Of a stretch of 64,000 bases of DNA, positions 1 to 10,139 are shown in pieces; position 1 is the stretch's first letter; every line of letters starts with the position of its first letter. A model generated the notes under the pieces. That model did no database searches and was not told the origin of the DNA. It saw only the letters and a program-made list of their open reading frames with translations. A program made the translations under genes and the position numbers. The DNA lies in the NCBI RefSeq assembly GCF_030272615.1, contig NC_081415.1, forward strand, positions 604,874,137 through 604,938,136, in the 5' to 3' direction. Origin of the DNA: Cryptomeria japonica (taxonomy: Eukaryota; Streptophyta; Pinopsida; Cupressales; Cupressaceae).

Positions 1-1744
1 CATACCAAGCTCTAGGGGCTTTTTTCAATCCATATAAAGATTTTCTTAACTTACAAACCATGTTTTTGTCATCTGAAAGTGAAAATCCATCAAGCTACTC
101 AATATAAACTTCCTCTTCAAGATCTCCATTTAGAAATGCACATTTAAAATCCATCTGATAAACCTTATAATTCTTTTGGGCAACATAAGAAATAAATAAT
201 CTCACAGCTTCAATCCTAGCTACCGAAACAAAAGTCTCATCATAATCAATTACTTCCTTCTGAGAATATCCTTTACAAACCAATTTAGCCTTATTCCTCA
301 AAAATTTTCCATCTTCGTTCAATTTATTCCTAAAAACCCATTTAGTCCCAATAACATTATTATTTTTAGGCCAAGAAAGTAAAGTCCATGTGTTATTCTT
401 TTCTATCCGATCTAATTCCTCTTCCGTAGCTTTAATCCACCATTCATCTTTATATGCTTCAATTAGTGATGCCGGTTCAATTTGAGAAATTAAACATACC
501 TCATCAGTTGCCAATCTTCTGCTTGTCTTCACTCCTTTATTCCTGTCTCCAATAATCTGATCTTCAAAATGATTTAACCTAACATACCTAGGAGTCTTTT
601 GATTTTTTGTTCCACCACTCTAATCTTCAGTTACTATTGTTTTTTTTGACACTGCTAGAGTAACTAGTTCAACATTTTATTCTAGTGTAGGAGCTACCGG
701 TTCAATTATGATCATTTCTACTTCCAGTTCTATGTCATAAGTTTGGATTCGACTTATGTTTAGCTCATCCACTTTGACATTAGTGCTCTCCATAATTCTC
801 TGAAATCTTTTGTTATAACATCTACAAGCTTTGTTTTCATTAGAATAACCAATAAATATTCCTTCATCATATCCACGATCAAAATTTTCAATGGAATCAT
901 CTCTTTTCATATAGCATTTACTACCAAAGATTCTGAAATACTTAATTGTAGGTGTATGACCAAACCATAACTCATAAGGTGTCTTACCAATGTCTCCTTT
1001 GATATGAACTCTATTGAATGTGTATACCATCATTCTCACAACTTCTCTCTAGTATATATGAGGCAGATTAGCTTCCATCATCATAGTTCTAGCCACATCC
1101 AAGATAGTTTTGTTCTTCCTTTCCACAACTCCATTCTGCTGTTGTGTCCATGGTGCAGATAATTGTCTCCTTATCCCATTCTTCTCACAATAACAGTTAA
1201 ATTCACTGGATGTGAATTCTCCACTATGATCATACCTTAAGCATTTAATCTTCAATCATGTCTCTATCTCAACTTTAGCTTTAAAGATTTTAAATTTTTT
1301 GAATGCTTCATATTTCTCCCTTAGAAAAGCAACCCACACCATTTTATAATCGTCATCAATGATTAGCATTAAATATCTATCACCCTGAAAACTCTTGATT
1401 TTAGCACGACCACAAAAATTAGTATGAATAAGATCAAGAACATCATTAGATTTGTCTTGTATACTCTTAAAAGAAGTTTTGACTAGCTTTCCCATTTTAC
1501 ATTCCTTACATACCAGATTATAGAGCTTCATAAACTTAGGTATATCTCTAATTGCCTTAGTAGAGCTGAGCTTTACAATGCAATCAAAATTCAAATGACA
1601 CAATCTTTTATGTCATAGCCAACTCTCATCAATTTGTGCAATCAAACATGTATTCTCACTGGAGGTCAAATGAAATATGTTACCTTTAGTCTGAGTACCG
1701 GTTGCAATCTCCAATCTAGATCTATTAATAATCTTGCATTTTCC
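1..1744 (-). pseudogene. Copia pol remnant of element E (integrase to RT), cut by F and by the window edge
   Basis: Minus-strand Ty1/copia polyprotein in several frames. Read 5'->3' it has the end of the GAG-pre-integrase region (1604-1744), the integrase zinc-binding part ending in a CKEC motif (1256-1603), the integrase core with a DHSGEF block and the NGVVERK motif (1049-1255), the integrase C-terminal region (677-1039), a linker (about 540-676), and the start of RT with [13 protein letters not shown] and KLVCKGY (95-532). RT continues off the left edge. Stops and frameshifts separate the blocks, so it is dead. It is closest to elements G and I of this window. It stops exactly where the F LTR begins, inside the GAG-pre-integrase region; the remaining gag half of E is not seen in the window. 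Confidence 0.9.
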
Positions 1745-3155
1745 TGATGGTATGATGCATCAATAAGGATCTAGTCAACTATTGAGAGAGGGGGGGGGGT
1801 GAATCAATAGATAGAAAACTGATATAAACTTTTCACCAAATGAAAACAACCTCTCAAGTGAAACTCAAAACTGATTGGTTTAAACACTAAACTTCAAATG
1901 CAATATTATTGACAAGTTAAACCGGTTGACTGTTATAACAGACTAACAATAAAACATCTTCAAAACTCTCGAAACTTTATGACTAAATCATTCAAATACT
2001 TTACTGGTAGTAGTTAAAACATATTTCAGATTGTTGGTGGTTAACATAACATATCAAAGTGGATTTAGTAGTTAAGCAATTTAACCATAATAAACATAAC
2101 CACAAAAGCATTCACCACTTGACACAATATTTTTGACATGGAAAACCAAATGGGAAAAACCACGGTGGGGATGAATACCCACAAGTATTCTGAACTCTTT
2201 TGAAGTTCACCCTGTTTAGAGCCTAGCCTGTTAAAGCTTTATAAAAGTCTTGTTAAGAATAGATCTTGTTAGGGACCACCCGGTTAAGGGATTGACTATA
2301 ACGCCCTATTAGAAGAAATACCCTGTTAGGAGTAACCTCGGTAGAGGATTTGAAATCCAAGCTAATGGACCACCTGGTTAGAGGATTTAGATAACATTAA
2401 GCTTGTTAGAGCTTACCCAGTTAAGGGATTTGACTGTTGTAATTGTTAGAAAACAACAGGAGTTTGCTGATATGTTTGAATAGAACTACACCTACTTGTT
2501 TTGATCCTTTTCATTCTCCTATCTATCTTTACACATTCTATAGATACATCTCCTAGTTCGACAACCACACTCTCTTACTCTCAACCACAAATTGCCAACT
2601 CTACAACAAAACAAATCATCAACCTTATAAACAAAATAATAGGTTGGTAACACATCACAAACCTAAACATCTCACAGAGATTACAAATAAATTGGTTCAA
2701 GTATGACCGTTGGATTACATAACAAATTACTGCACATCATTCAAGATATCCTTGACCACTCCTTGATCGCTGCTTCATCAAAGACTGTAACTCACCACGC
2801 AGTTTCCATTACATGCAACGAACTTTCTCATTCCCAAGAAAAAAAATGTTATCTCAATGCACCAAAAACCTTTTGAAACTCTTCTCATACAACATGCATA
2901 CATCATAATCATTATCGCTCACCATTAGATGATAAATTAATACAACTAATTCACCAAGCTCCATCAGTTAGGGTTTATCACATCAATAGGTAGGGTTTAC
3001 CGGTTGATCTCACTTCATCTCTAGTAATGTCAGTTTCCTTCACAAGCTCACTTACTGGTTACAAAACAACATTATTACAACATCATTACAGGTTACAATT
3101 GACATCAATGACAACATAGAAGTTCATCAATGCAATCTTCATGCAAATGCCAATA
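1745..3155 (-). repeat. 3' LTR of element F
   Basis: On the minus strand this LTR starts with TATTGGCATTTG (a decayed TGTTGG) at 3155 and ends ...CA at 1745. It aligns with the solo LTR at 20043-21413, which is in the opposite orientation; both end near CTAGATCCTTATTGAT. A PPT lies directly outside its 3155 end, so it is a 3' LTR whose internal region lies to the right. It contains the conserved C-tract block (plus-strand G run near 1788-1799) and a GTGGG/CCCAC stem at 2165-2182. It interrupts element E; the left flank TTTCC (1740-1744) would be its target duplication, but the right partner is lost. Confidence 0.85.
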
Positions 3156-3167
3156 ATTGCCTCCTTT
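3156..3167 (-). other. Polypurine tract of element F
   Basis: Minus-strand AAAGGAGGCAAT lies immediately upstream of the F 3' LTR start. This is the usual place for plus-strand priming in LTR elements. It is slightly decayed relative to the AAAGGGGGAGAT seen next to the other 3' LTRs here. Confidence 0.75.
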
Positions 3168-3206
3168 GGCATTGATTGCAATACAAGTATTAATACCCTT
3201 GATTTT

Positions 3207-4043
3207 TGTTGGCATTCTACACTCACATGAGAATGGTTGATGTTGTCACTGATGGCAACCAACCGGTAACAGGATTCTACAAGTTCACCAACAACACAAA
3301 CATCATACACTAGCACCGGCAGACACAACAAGTTCATTCATCATCATTTAGTTTACACTGACAATAAAGCATACCGGCACTCAAGCCGACATGAGACAAA
3401 GTTTTGTTTATATGAATTGTATTGTAATGTAATTAATTATCTATAAGCCGACATGATGTATTGTAAAGACTCATATATGTATGAGATCTTATAGGTCATT
3501 TTGATATAAAAAATATATAGAATAAAAAAAAGGCGATTATGTAATAGATCATAGAAGATAGGTTATGTGAGCAAATATCATTTGCCGACAAGGTTTTTGG
3601 TTAAGGTTTCTGACTGAGCTTAAATTGGTACTAAATCAAGCATTGCAGATGCTATTTTGAGTAGTACATTGTGTTAGATTTAATTATCCATTTTGTAGTC
3701 AATGAGACTCTTTCATTGAGTAATGAGTTCTAGGCTGTTGGCCTTCCTGCATGTGCAGACCCCTATTGTAAGTAATATTTATTTATATTAGACAGTGAGT
3801 AAATATTGTGGGTCACAAATCCCACCGAGGTTTTTCACATACCAAGTTTCCTCATTAAAATATCTTGTGTTATGGTGTGCATTGATGTTGTTTATGTTAT
3901 TTCTCTTTGCTACATTATTACTTGTTTACCGATACATTAGTTTGGGTTGCAAAGTTATAAATTAGTTCAAATATTCCATTAATCGGTTAGACACCGATTC
4001 ACCCCCCCTCTCAGTGTCTTTGGGATTGTCATTACATCTAGCA
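3207..4043 (+). repeat. 5' LTR of element B
   Basis: Starts TGTTGGCATTCTAC and ends CATCTAGCA, 837 bp. The PBS follows after two bases. It carries the R/U5 features shared by LTRs in this window: a CCTGCATGTGCAGA near-palindrome (3746-3759), a GTGGG/CCCAC stem (3808-3825) and a C-run before CTCTCAGTG at about 4000-4017. A weak TATA-like stretch (ATATATGT) is at about 3473-3480. Confidence 0.9.
3746..3825 (+). other. Predicted R/U5 leader stem-loops (B 5' LTR)
   Basis: Hairpin 1 is CCTGCA-TG-TGCAGA (3746-3759), with its last pair lost. Hairpin 2 is GTGGG, eight bases, then CCCAC (3808-3825). Equivalent pairs occur in the B 3' LTR (9509-9522, 9571-9588), A (22521-22534 and 22457-22474; 28353-28366 and 28289-28306), G (28968-28981 and 29029-29045; 35813-35826), H (33810-33823 and 33870-33887) and C (45348-45361 and 45410-45427). 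They lie downstream of the TATA-like sequence, so they should be in the RNA leader. Pairing is read by eye, not folded. Confidence 0.5.
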
Positions 4044-4045
4044 AT

Positions 4046-4057
4046 TGGTATTAGAGC
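4046..4057 (+). other. Primer binding site of element B (initiator tRNA-Met type)
   Basis: TGGTATTAGAGC lies two bases after the 5' LTR. It matches 11 of 12 bases of the usual plant copia PBS TGGTATCAGAGC, which pairs with the 3' end of initiator tRNA-Met. Confidence 0.85.
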
Positions 4058-4114
4058 CTGGTCCTCTATTTGCAAAATCCTAAGAGCTTGAAGAAGATTT
4101 TGAAACCAGTACCG

Positions 4115-5227
4115 ATGGAGAGTTTGAGAAAATAGTTGCAAGGAGATCTTGAAGATTATGATGCAGAAAAATTGAAGAATATCAAACTTGAAGATTATCT
4201 GAGGGCTACCCAAGAATTCATTAAAGGACTTCAAGAGAACCTGGTTATAACACAAAATAAGAGGAAGCAACTTCATGAGCAAATGTATAGACATGATGAT
4301 GAAAAGGAAACTCTTAGAGATATTGCAGAGAAGTTGAGGCAAGAGAACAATAACATGAAGAATGAAATGCAAGATCTAACCATGAGAATATGTAAGGATA
4401 TTGAAGATAGGAAGAAGAATAAAGAAGACTTGATTAGGAGACTTAATGATGGAGCAAATGAAAATGTGAGACTTTGTCATGGAAATGATATGCTAAAGAT
4501 AGATCTGATTCACATGCAACATGATAAAGAAGAGCTTATGAGACAAGTTGACATTCTGGAAAATGATTTGAACATTGCGAAGGAATACAAAGACAAATTC
4601 AAGAAAAGTTCAGAAAGGCTTGATGACATGCTGAAAAGACAGAAACCTAATGGAGATACAATTGGACTTGGATTTGAACATGGAGAAAGTTCTGGGACTA
4701 CAAACAATCAAGATCACAACAAATTGGTAAGACAACCTAATGCTTATAAATTTAATGGGAAATGTTTTAATTGCAACAAATTTGGTCAGAGAGCAAATCA
4801 GTGAAGATTTAGAAATAATCAAAATACAAATTTACCCACCGGTCAATGTTCCAAATGAAATAAAGTTGGTCATAACTCATAAAATTGCAAAATGAATGTG
4901 AAATGCTATGTTTGTGGTAGATTTGGACATTTATCTAATCAATGCAGAACATAAACCAGTCAAGGATATGGAAAAGCTATTCAGAGGAATAATGTAACTT
5001 GTTATGCATGTAACAAGATTGGACATATTCCAAAATTTTGTAGAAGCAAGACTATATTGGAGAATGATAAAGGATCTAATAAGAAGGGAAAAGAAAAAGA
5101 AAATGAAATAAAGAAAGAATTTTCAAAACAATGGATTAAGAAGAGTTTTCAGAGAACTGATGAATCTATCTCTACATCGATAGAAGAGAGTAACCCTCCA
5201 CCGATAGGAGATTCTTCATCAGAATAA
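4115..5227 (+). pseudogene. gag-like ORF of element B: coiled coil plus CCHC knuckles
   Basis: One frame from ATG 4115 to TAA 5225-5227, 371 codons, broken by in-frame stops (TAG near 4133, TGA 4802-4804 and others). After the early stop it is open over 4136-4804. The N-terminal two thirds is charged, with heptad-like coiled-coil sequence. The C-terminal part carries four CCHC zinc-knuckle sites: the first has His changed to Gln (CFNCNKFGQ), the second has lost a Cys to a stop, and the third (CYVCGRFGHLSNQC) and fourth (CYACNKIGHIPKFC) are intact. In LTR elements, knuckles in Gag bind the genomic RNA during packaging. The order LTR-PBS-this ORF supports the Gag call. The counterpart in A is 26938-28020. 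Confidence 0.8.
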
Positions 5228-5534
5228 GGAATAATCCTTATGGGGTATGGCAGCAAATTGAAAATCATGCATTCTACCCTTGGTTGATGGTAAGAAGTTA
5301 TATTTCTTCTTTACCGGCAGATATGTTAAGATTTGACTTAACTGGCAAGCATTTAATGTGGTTGTTGGAGAAAATTTTGGTTATAAAGCACCAGATAAAC
5401 CTCATTTCAATCCACCAAGCATCCAAGCATTCGAAGAGAGTGCAAATTGAGCAAAGGCATTTTAAAGGTGAAGAAGCAAAGATCTTTTAGGGCATTCAAG
5501 TATTTCACAAGTCAAAAGGTATTTATCTTTTGCA

Positions 5535-8500
5535 ATGGCATCTTCATCCTTTGTACTTGAATTCATTGCAAACCCTACTATGGTAGAGAATATTAAGTAC
5601 CCTAGACCCATTTTTAAAATCTTGAGATTGCTAAGCAAGATGATTCCATCGGAGGCTTTTCTAATATTCCGAAAGGATTTGCTTTTGCCAAAGACCCGAG
5701 GATTTATAGTCACTACAACATAGAGAATTTAGGGTCTAGTAATTTGAAAAACATTTACAAAGATGTTATAACTGATGAAAAAGGTTTAGTCAAGCGAGAG
5801 CATAAGATTGTTGAGGATTTAGGATTTGTTGAAATTATGAACATCTCTGAATTTATGGATGAGATAGTTCATCTTGTACTAAGCAGGGTTCATGGGGAGT
5901 TTATGTGGCTAGACTCTATTTTTAAAATCACTAAGGAAGCAATCAAGGCAGTTACTGGTTTACCCTCAACCGGTACTAGGCTGGACAAAAGGAAGAAGAT
6001 ACCAAAGAAGGGTGTTATGGACCTAACTGGAGCTACATTTGACAACATATCTCTTAGGGTTAGTGATATCATTGATGCAAATGTGAAATATGTGAGCATG
6101 GTATTTGGATACAAAGTTACTCATGCAAATAGGTTAAATTTTGTTTCTATCTTGTGTATACATAGTGCATATGAAATGGTTAAGAATAATGCTAGAATTG
6201 ACATCTGTGAGTGGCTAAGGATGAACTGCTAGATAACTTGAAAAAGATCAAGGGTGATAAGAAGGGAACATTCCATTTTGGGAATCTACTTGTGTGTTTA
6301 ATGTTTTACTTCACAAAGAAGATACCCGACATTGGTTACAAGGACTTTGCATATGACATCCTTGTTGGTAGAAATATCATGGAAGCTATTACCTGCATAG
6401 GTGCTAACAATGATGACATGGTAACAACCTATTTCAAAAACTTTCAAACTAAGATGAAGGCTAGAGAAAGGATACTGCAGAGTATTGTGGATAAGTATGA
6501 CGAGCAAATATGTTTTGTAATCAAAAGAGATGAAACATGGATGGAAGTTGTTACTCCTAGAACCATTTGTATAATAGAGATGGGATATGAAGTAGATCTG
6601 AAAATTCTTGAAGCTTATGCAAAGATACTTCTTGATGCACCAAGGGAACCTTCTGAAGAAATCTTTAGCAATGCTGACACTATTGAGAAGACAATTGGTA
6701 TTCAAAAGTAGAGAAAAAGGAGAGAAAAATTCATGAGAGATGCATCCAAATTAGTCGAGAAAGTTAAGGAAAATGTAATGAACTTAAGTTTTATTTTTGG
6801 TAGTGAACTGGAAGGACTCAAACCGGTAGCTCATGTTTCACCAGTTGTCACTTCTTCTGATACAGACAGTGATAAGGTAGCAGAGTTCAAAAGAGTTGAA
6901 AGGAAGAATAGGAACCCTTCACTGGTACCTTCTCCTTCTCCTAAAAGGACAAGAACATTGAGGAAGAAACAATAGGCTGTGAGAGAGCCCAAAAAGAAGT
7001 TAACTTTGAAGAAGAAATAAGAACCTAAGGCACTGGATACCCTTACACCAGAGGAACAAGTAAATGAAATTACACAAGAAGGTAATCTTAGAAATGTGAA
7101 CAAACTTTGTCATTCTTTCAAGGATTCTAATAAAGACATGATAGAGCAAGCATTATTTTGTATCTTGACATCTACAAGAAAGTTTTGATTGAGGTTGTAG
7201 ATGATCTGCCTAATGACTTATATTTGAGGTTAGAGGCTAAAAGAATTTTGGTTATGGAACTGGAAAAAAAGTTAAAGGTTGAAGCACTATTGGCGGTTCA
7301 CCCTGTTAATTCTAGGGAGGAGATTGATGAACTAATTTCTGAATCCAACTAGTCATTTTTTGTGAGTGGTCACCAACAAGTCAGTCTAATGGTCGGGAGA
7401 GTGAAAGAAATATCAGATGAAACTGCTGACAAATAGGACATATTTTTTGTTGAAAAAGAAAAGAAAGAAGAAAGGGATGGACAAAAAATGGATGTCTTTT
7501 GCAAAGGTATATCAAAAAGATAAAAGTAAAGATAAAATTGGTAGTGTACTTGTTATTAAGGTAAAAGATAACCTTTCTCCACCAGCACAGAACACCCCAC
7601 CAATAATTCAGGGACACCGATACATACTAACAGTCAACTAGAAAAGAAGGCCGAAGAAATAACACATGATGATACTAATCTGGATTTTGAAATTCTCTTT
7701 ACCATGAATGTAGATACACAGGATTTTAATATTATTATGCATAAAGATACTTCAGAGGTTAAGACAGCTAATGCTATGAACGTTGAGATCTTTGAGTCAT
7801 CGGTTAACACTACCGACTCTCAAAACATTGAAATACCAGCGAAAGCTAAGAAACTTGACACTGAGAAACTAGCAAAAGAAGAGGTACATACACAGAGTGA
7901 GAAACCAGTAGCAACTGTAAATAAAGAGGTAATAAATGATGGAAACAAGGAAGAAATTGTTAAGGTAATTGGTCTAGTGTCTGATGAAAAGAAAGTTATT
8001 ACAGAACCTAGCACATCCACTGTAGATTTCAGACCTATAAATGTAACTGATGTAATTTTAGATTCAATAAGGAGGATCACAGATTGCAACACATTAGCAT
8101 TTAAGGCCATTGATGACACATTGCCTATTTTGAAAATGATTGCACCAGCATGTAAGATAGATCATATTGATGGTTCTTTGGGTAAATTGATGCATTGTCC
8201 AAATTTATTGCTTCAAATGTTCTAAGCATTGTCCAAATTTATTGCTTCAAATGTTCTAACTATAGATAAGGTTAATGAAGAAACTATTAAGGAAAGGGTG
8301 AATAAAGGAAAAGGTGAATTCTTTGACAAAACTATCAAGGACTATATTGAGCATATTGATTCCTTATTATCAGTACTTAATTCCACAATTTTGGAATACA
8401 AAGAATTATATAAGGAAGCCTGCAAGCCTCGCCACCTGACCGGAGACATTGATGAGGAGATTAAGAAAACACAAAAGGAGATAGATGACATAGCAGATAA

Positions 8501-8849
8501 TATGATAGGTTCTTTGGAACTTAGCTCAGTTTCTGAACAAGAAATGGCAGTTTTTGAAGAAAAGATTAAGAATTTGGAAAAAGAAAAAGAAAAGATAAGG
8601 ATGAAGGCCCGGGAGCTGAAAAACAAACTTGGTCCAAGATTGGACAACCTTACAACTCAGCAGGTTGAGCTATCTAAAGCAACAATTCAAGGAGACCGAT
8701 CACCAGAGCAACAGATGCATGATCTGACCAGTATGATCCGATAGATCGAAACCATTATTTTTGATAGTAATAAATTCATGGAGAGCCTGAATCTAATTTT
8801 GGCGGATCTCTTTCAAATTGTACACAACCGGTTACAAGCTCTGAGGTAG
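5535..8849 (+). pseudogene. ORF2 of element B: about 1,105-codon protein of unknown function
   Basis: Begins at ATG 5535 (MASSSFVLEF), 307 bases after the gag stop, and ends at TAG 8847-8849. Frameshifts (near 5640, 6210 and 7100) and stops break it into frames at 5535-5723, 5744-6232, 6211-6711, 6733-6975, 7158-7352, 7704-8225 and 8229-8744. Parts in order: an N-terminal region with WLDSIFKITKEA and GTFHFGNLLVCLM blocks; a Lys/Arg/Pro-rich middle (about 6890-7020) that looks nuclear-localising; a region with YLDIYKKVLIEVVDDLP; and a charged coiled-coil C-terminus (8229-8744). It aligns by eye along its length with ORF2 of A and, for the right two thirds, of C. No protease, integrase, RT or RNase H motif is present. 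I do not recognise the family. Confidence 0.75.
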
Positions 8850-8894
8850 AATTTTGTACTCTTTGATTCTTTTTGACATCCTGTCATTGATGCC

Positions 8895-8904
8895 AAAGGG
8901 GGAG
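8895..8904 (+). other. Upstream PPT-like tract of element B
   Basis: AAAGGGGGAG preceded by CATTGATGCC, about 130 bases before the true PPT. The same second tract occurs in A (minus strand near 23217-23226) and C (near 44670-44680). It could be a second plus-strand priming site or a relic of duplication. Confidence 0.5.
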
Positions 8905-9007
8905 TAGTATGGAGAAAAATGCATAGAAGAAATCACTTGCTCAGGGGGAACACACTCTTTTCTGGGTATCAGTTTTGGACAACACTTTTTGGATTTTTCT
9001 CATGAGT

Positions 9008-9087
9008 GTTGCCATCAGTGCCAAAGGGGGAGATTGTTGGCATTCTACACTCACATGACAATGGTTGATGTTGTCATTGATGGCAAC
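9008..9087 (+). other. PPT of element B with inverted repeat spanning the PPT/U3 junction
   Basis: The PPT AAAGGGGGAGAT (9023-9034) abuts the 3' LTR at 9035. GTTGCCATCAGTG (9008-9020) is the reverse complement of CATTGATGGCAAC (9075-9087) except for one G-T pair. The PPT and the first 40 bases of U3 would lie in the loop. The same layout is seen in A, G, D, F and I. Confidence 0.7.
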
Positions 9088-9695
9088 CAATTGGTAACAT
9101 GATTATACATTTTCACCAGCATAAAAAAATAACATACACCGACACTAGCAGCAGGCACAACAAGTTCATTCATCAGCATCTAGTTTACACTGACAATAAA
9201 GAATACTGATGCTCAGGTCGGCATGAGACAAAGTTTGTATATATGAATTGTATTGTAATGTAATTAATTATCTATAAGCCAACATGATGTATTGTAAAGA
9301 CTCATATATGTACGAGATCTTTTAGGTCTTTTTGATATAGAAAATATACAGAATAGAAAAAATATGATTATGTAATAGATCATAGAAGATATGTTATGTG
9401 AGCTATTGCATGTGCTATTTTGAGAAGTACATTGTCTTTGATTTAGTTATCCATTTTATAGTCAGTGAGACTCTTTCATTGAGAAGTGAGCTCTAGGTTT
9501 TTGGTCTTCCTGCATGTGCAGGCCCCTATTGTAAGTAATATTTATTCATATTGGCCAGTGAGTAAATATTGTGGGTCACAAATCCCACTGAGGTTTTTCC
9601 CTTACCGGGTTTCCTCGCCAAAATATCTTGTTTTAAGGTTTGCATTTATGTTGTTTCTGTTATTTCTCTTTGCTGCATTATTACTTGTTTACCGA
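9035..9695 (+). repeat. 3' LTR of element B, left part
   Basis: Starts TGTTGGCATTCTAC like the 5' LTR and runs collinearly with it to ...GTTTACCGA, where insertion Z begins. It carries CCTGCATGTGCAGG (9509-9522, perfect arms) and the GTGGG/CCCAC stem (9571-9588). The rest of the LTR is at 13413-13529. Confidence 0.9.
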
Positions 9696-9794
9696 TGTTG
9701 GGACCTATAAAATCTTGAGGGTTTAGGGTTTTTGCTTTATCATGAAAGCATTTAGAAAAATTAAACCTTTGTTGTGCATTATTATAATTCATAT

Positions 9795-9842
9795 TGAACT
9801 TGAACCCTTGAACCTTTTTGGTTCAAGGTTCAAGGTTCAATC
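9795..9842. repeat. GTTCAA inverted/direct repeat in Z
   Basis: GAACTTGAACCCTTGAACC is followed after TTTTT by GGTTCAAGGTTCAAGG, forming a potential hairpin. Another GGTTCAAGGTTCAA direct copy lies near 9932-9950. Confidence 0.6.
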
Positions 9843-10139
9843 ATTTCTCTTGCGTGAGTCGTGGCTCTATAATGTTTTTTAATAAGCAAGTGAGAATGTG
9901 TTATGTCAATTTTGAACCATTTGCAAATCAGTTCAAGGTTCAAGGTTCAAAATGTCCCTTTCTTTTGATTAAAGGTCTTTGCTAGTTACTTTTTCCACTT
10001 AAGTGGAAGGGTTTGTGCATCATCAAGAGGGGCCCCCTTTTAAAGTCTAGGCCTGGGTGGATTCTGATAAGTTTTTAATTTTTCCCATGTCTAGTGTCTT
10101 TTCCTATGTCTTTGTTGGGTTTTCCTAAAGATCGAGCAA

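Noticed and set aside
5744-6711. ORF2 N-terminal region as a plant mobile domain (aminotransferase-like) protein
   Set aside because: The pattern of Trp/Leu blocks is faintly reminiscent, but I cannot show the defining residues; left as unknown.
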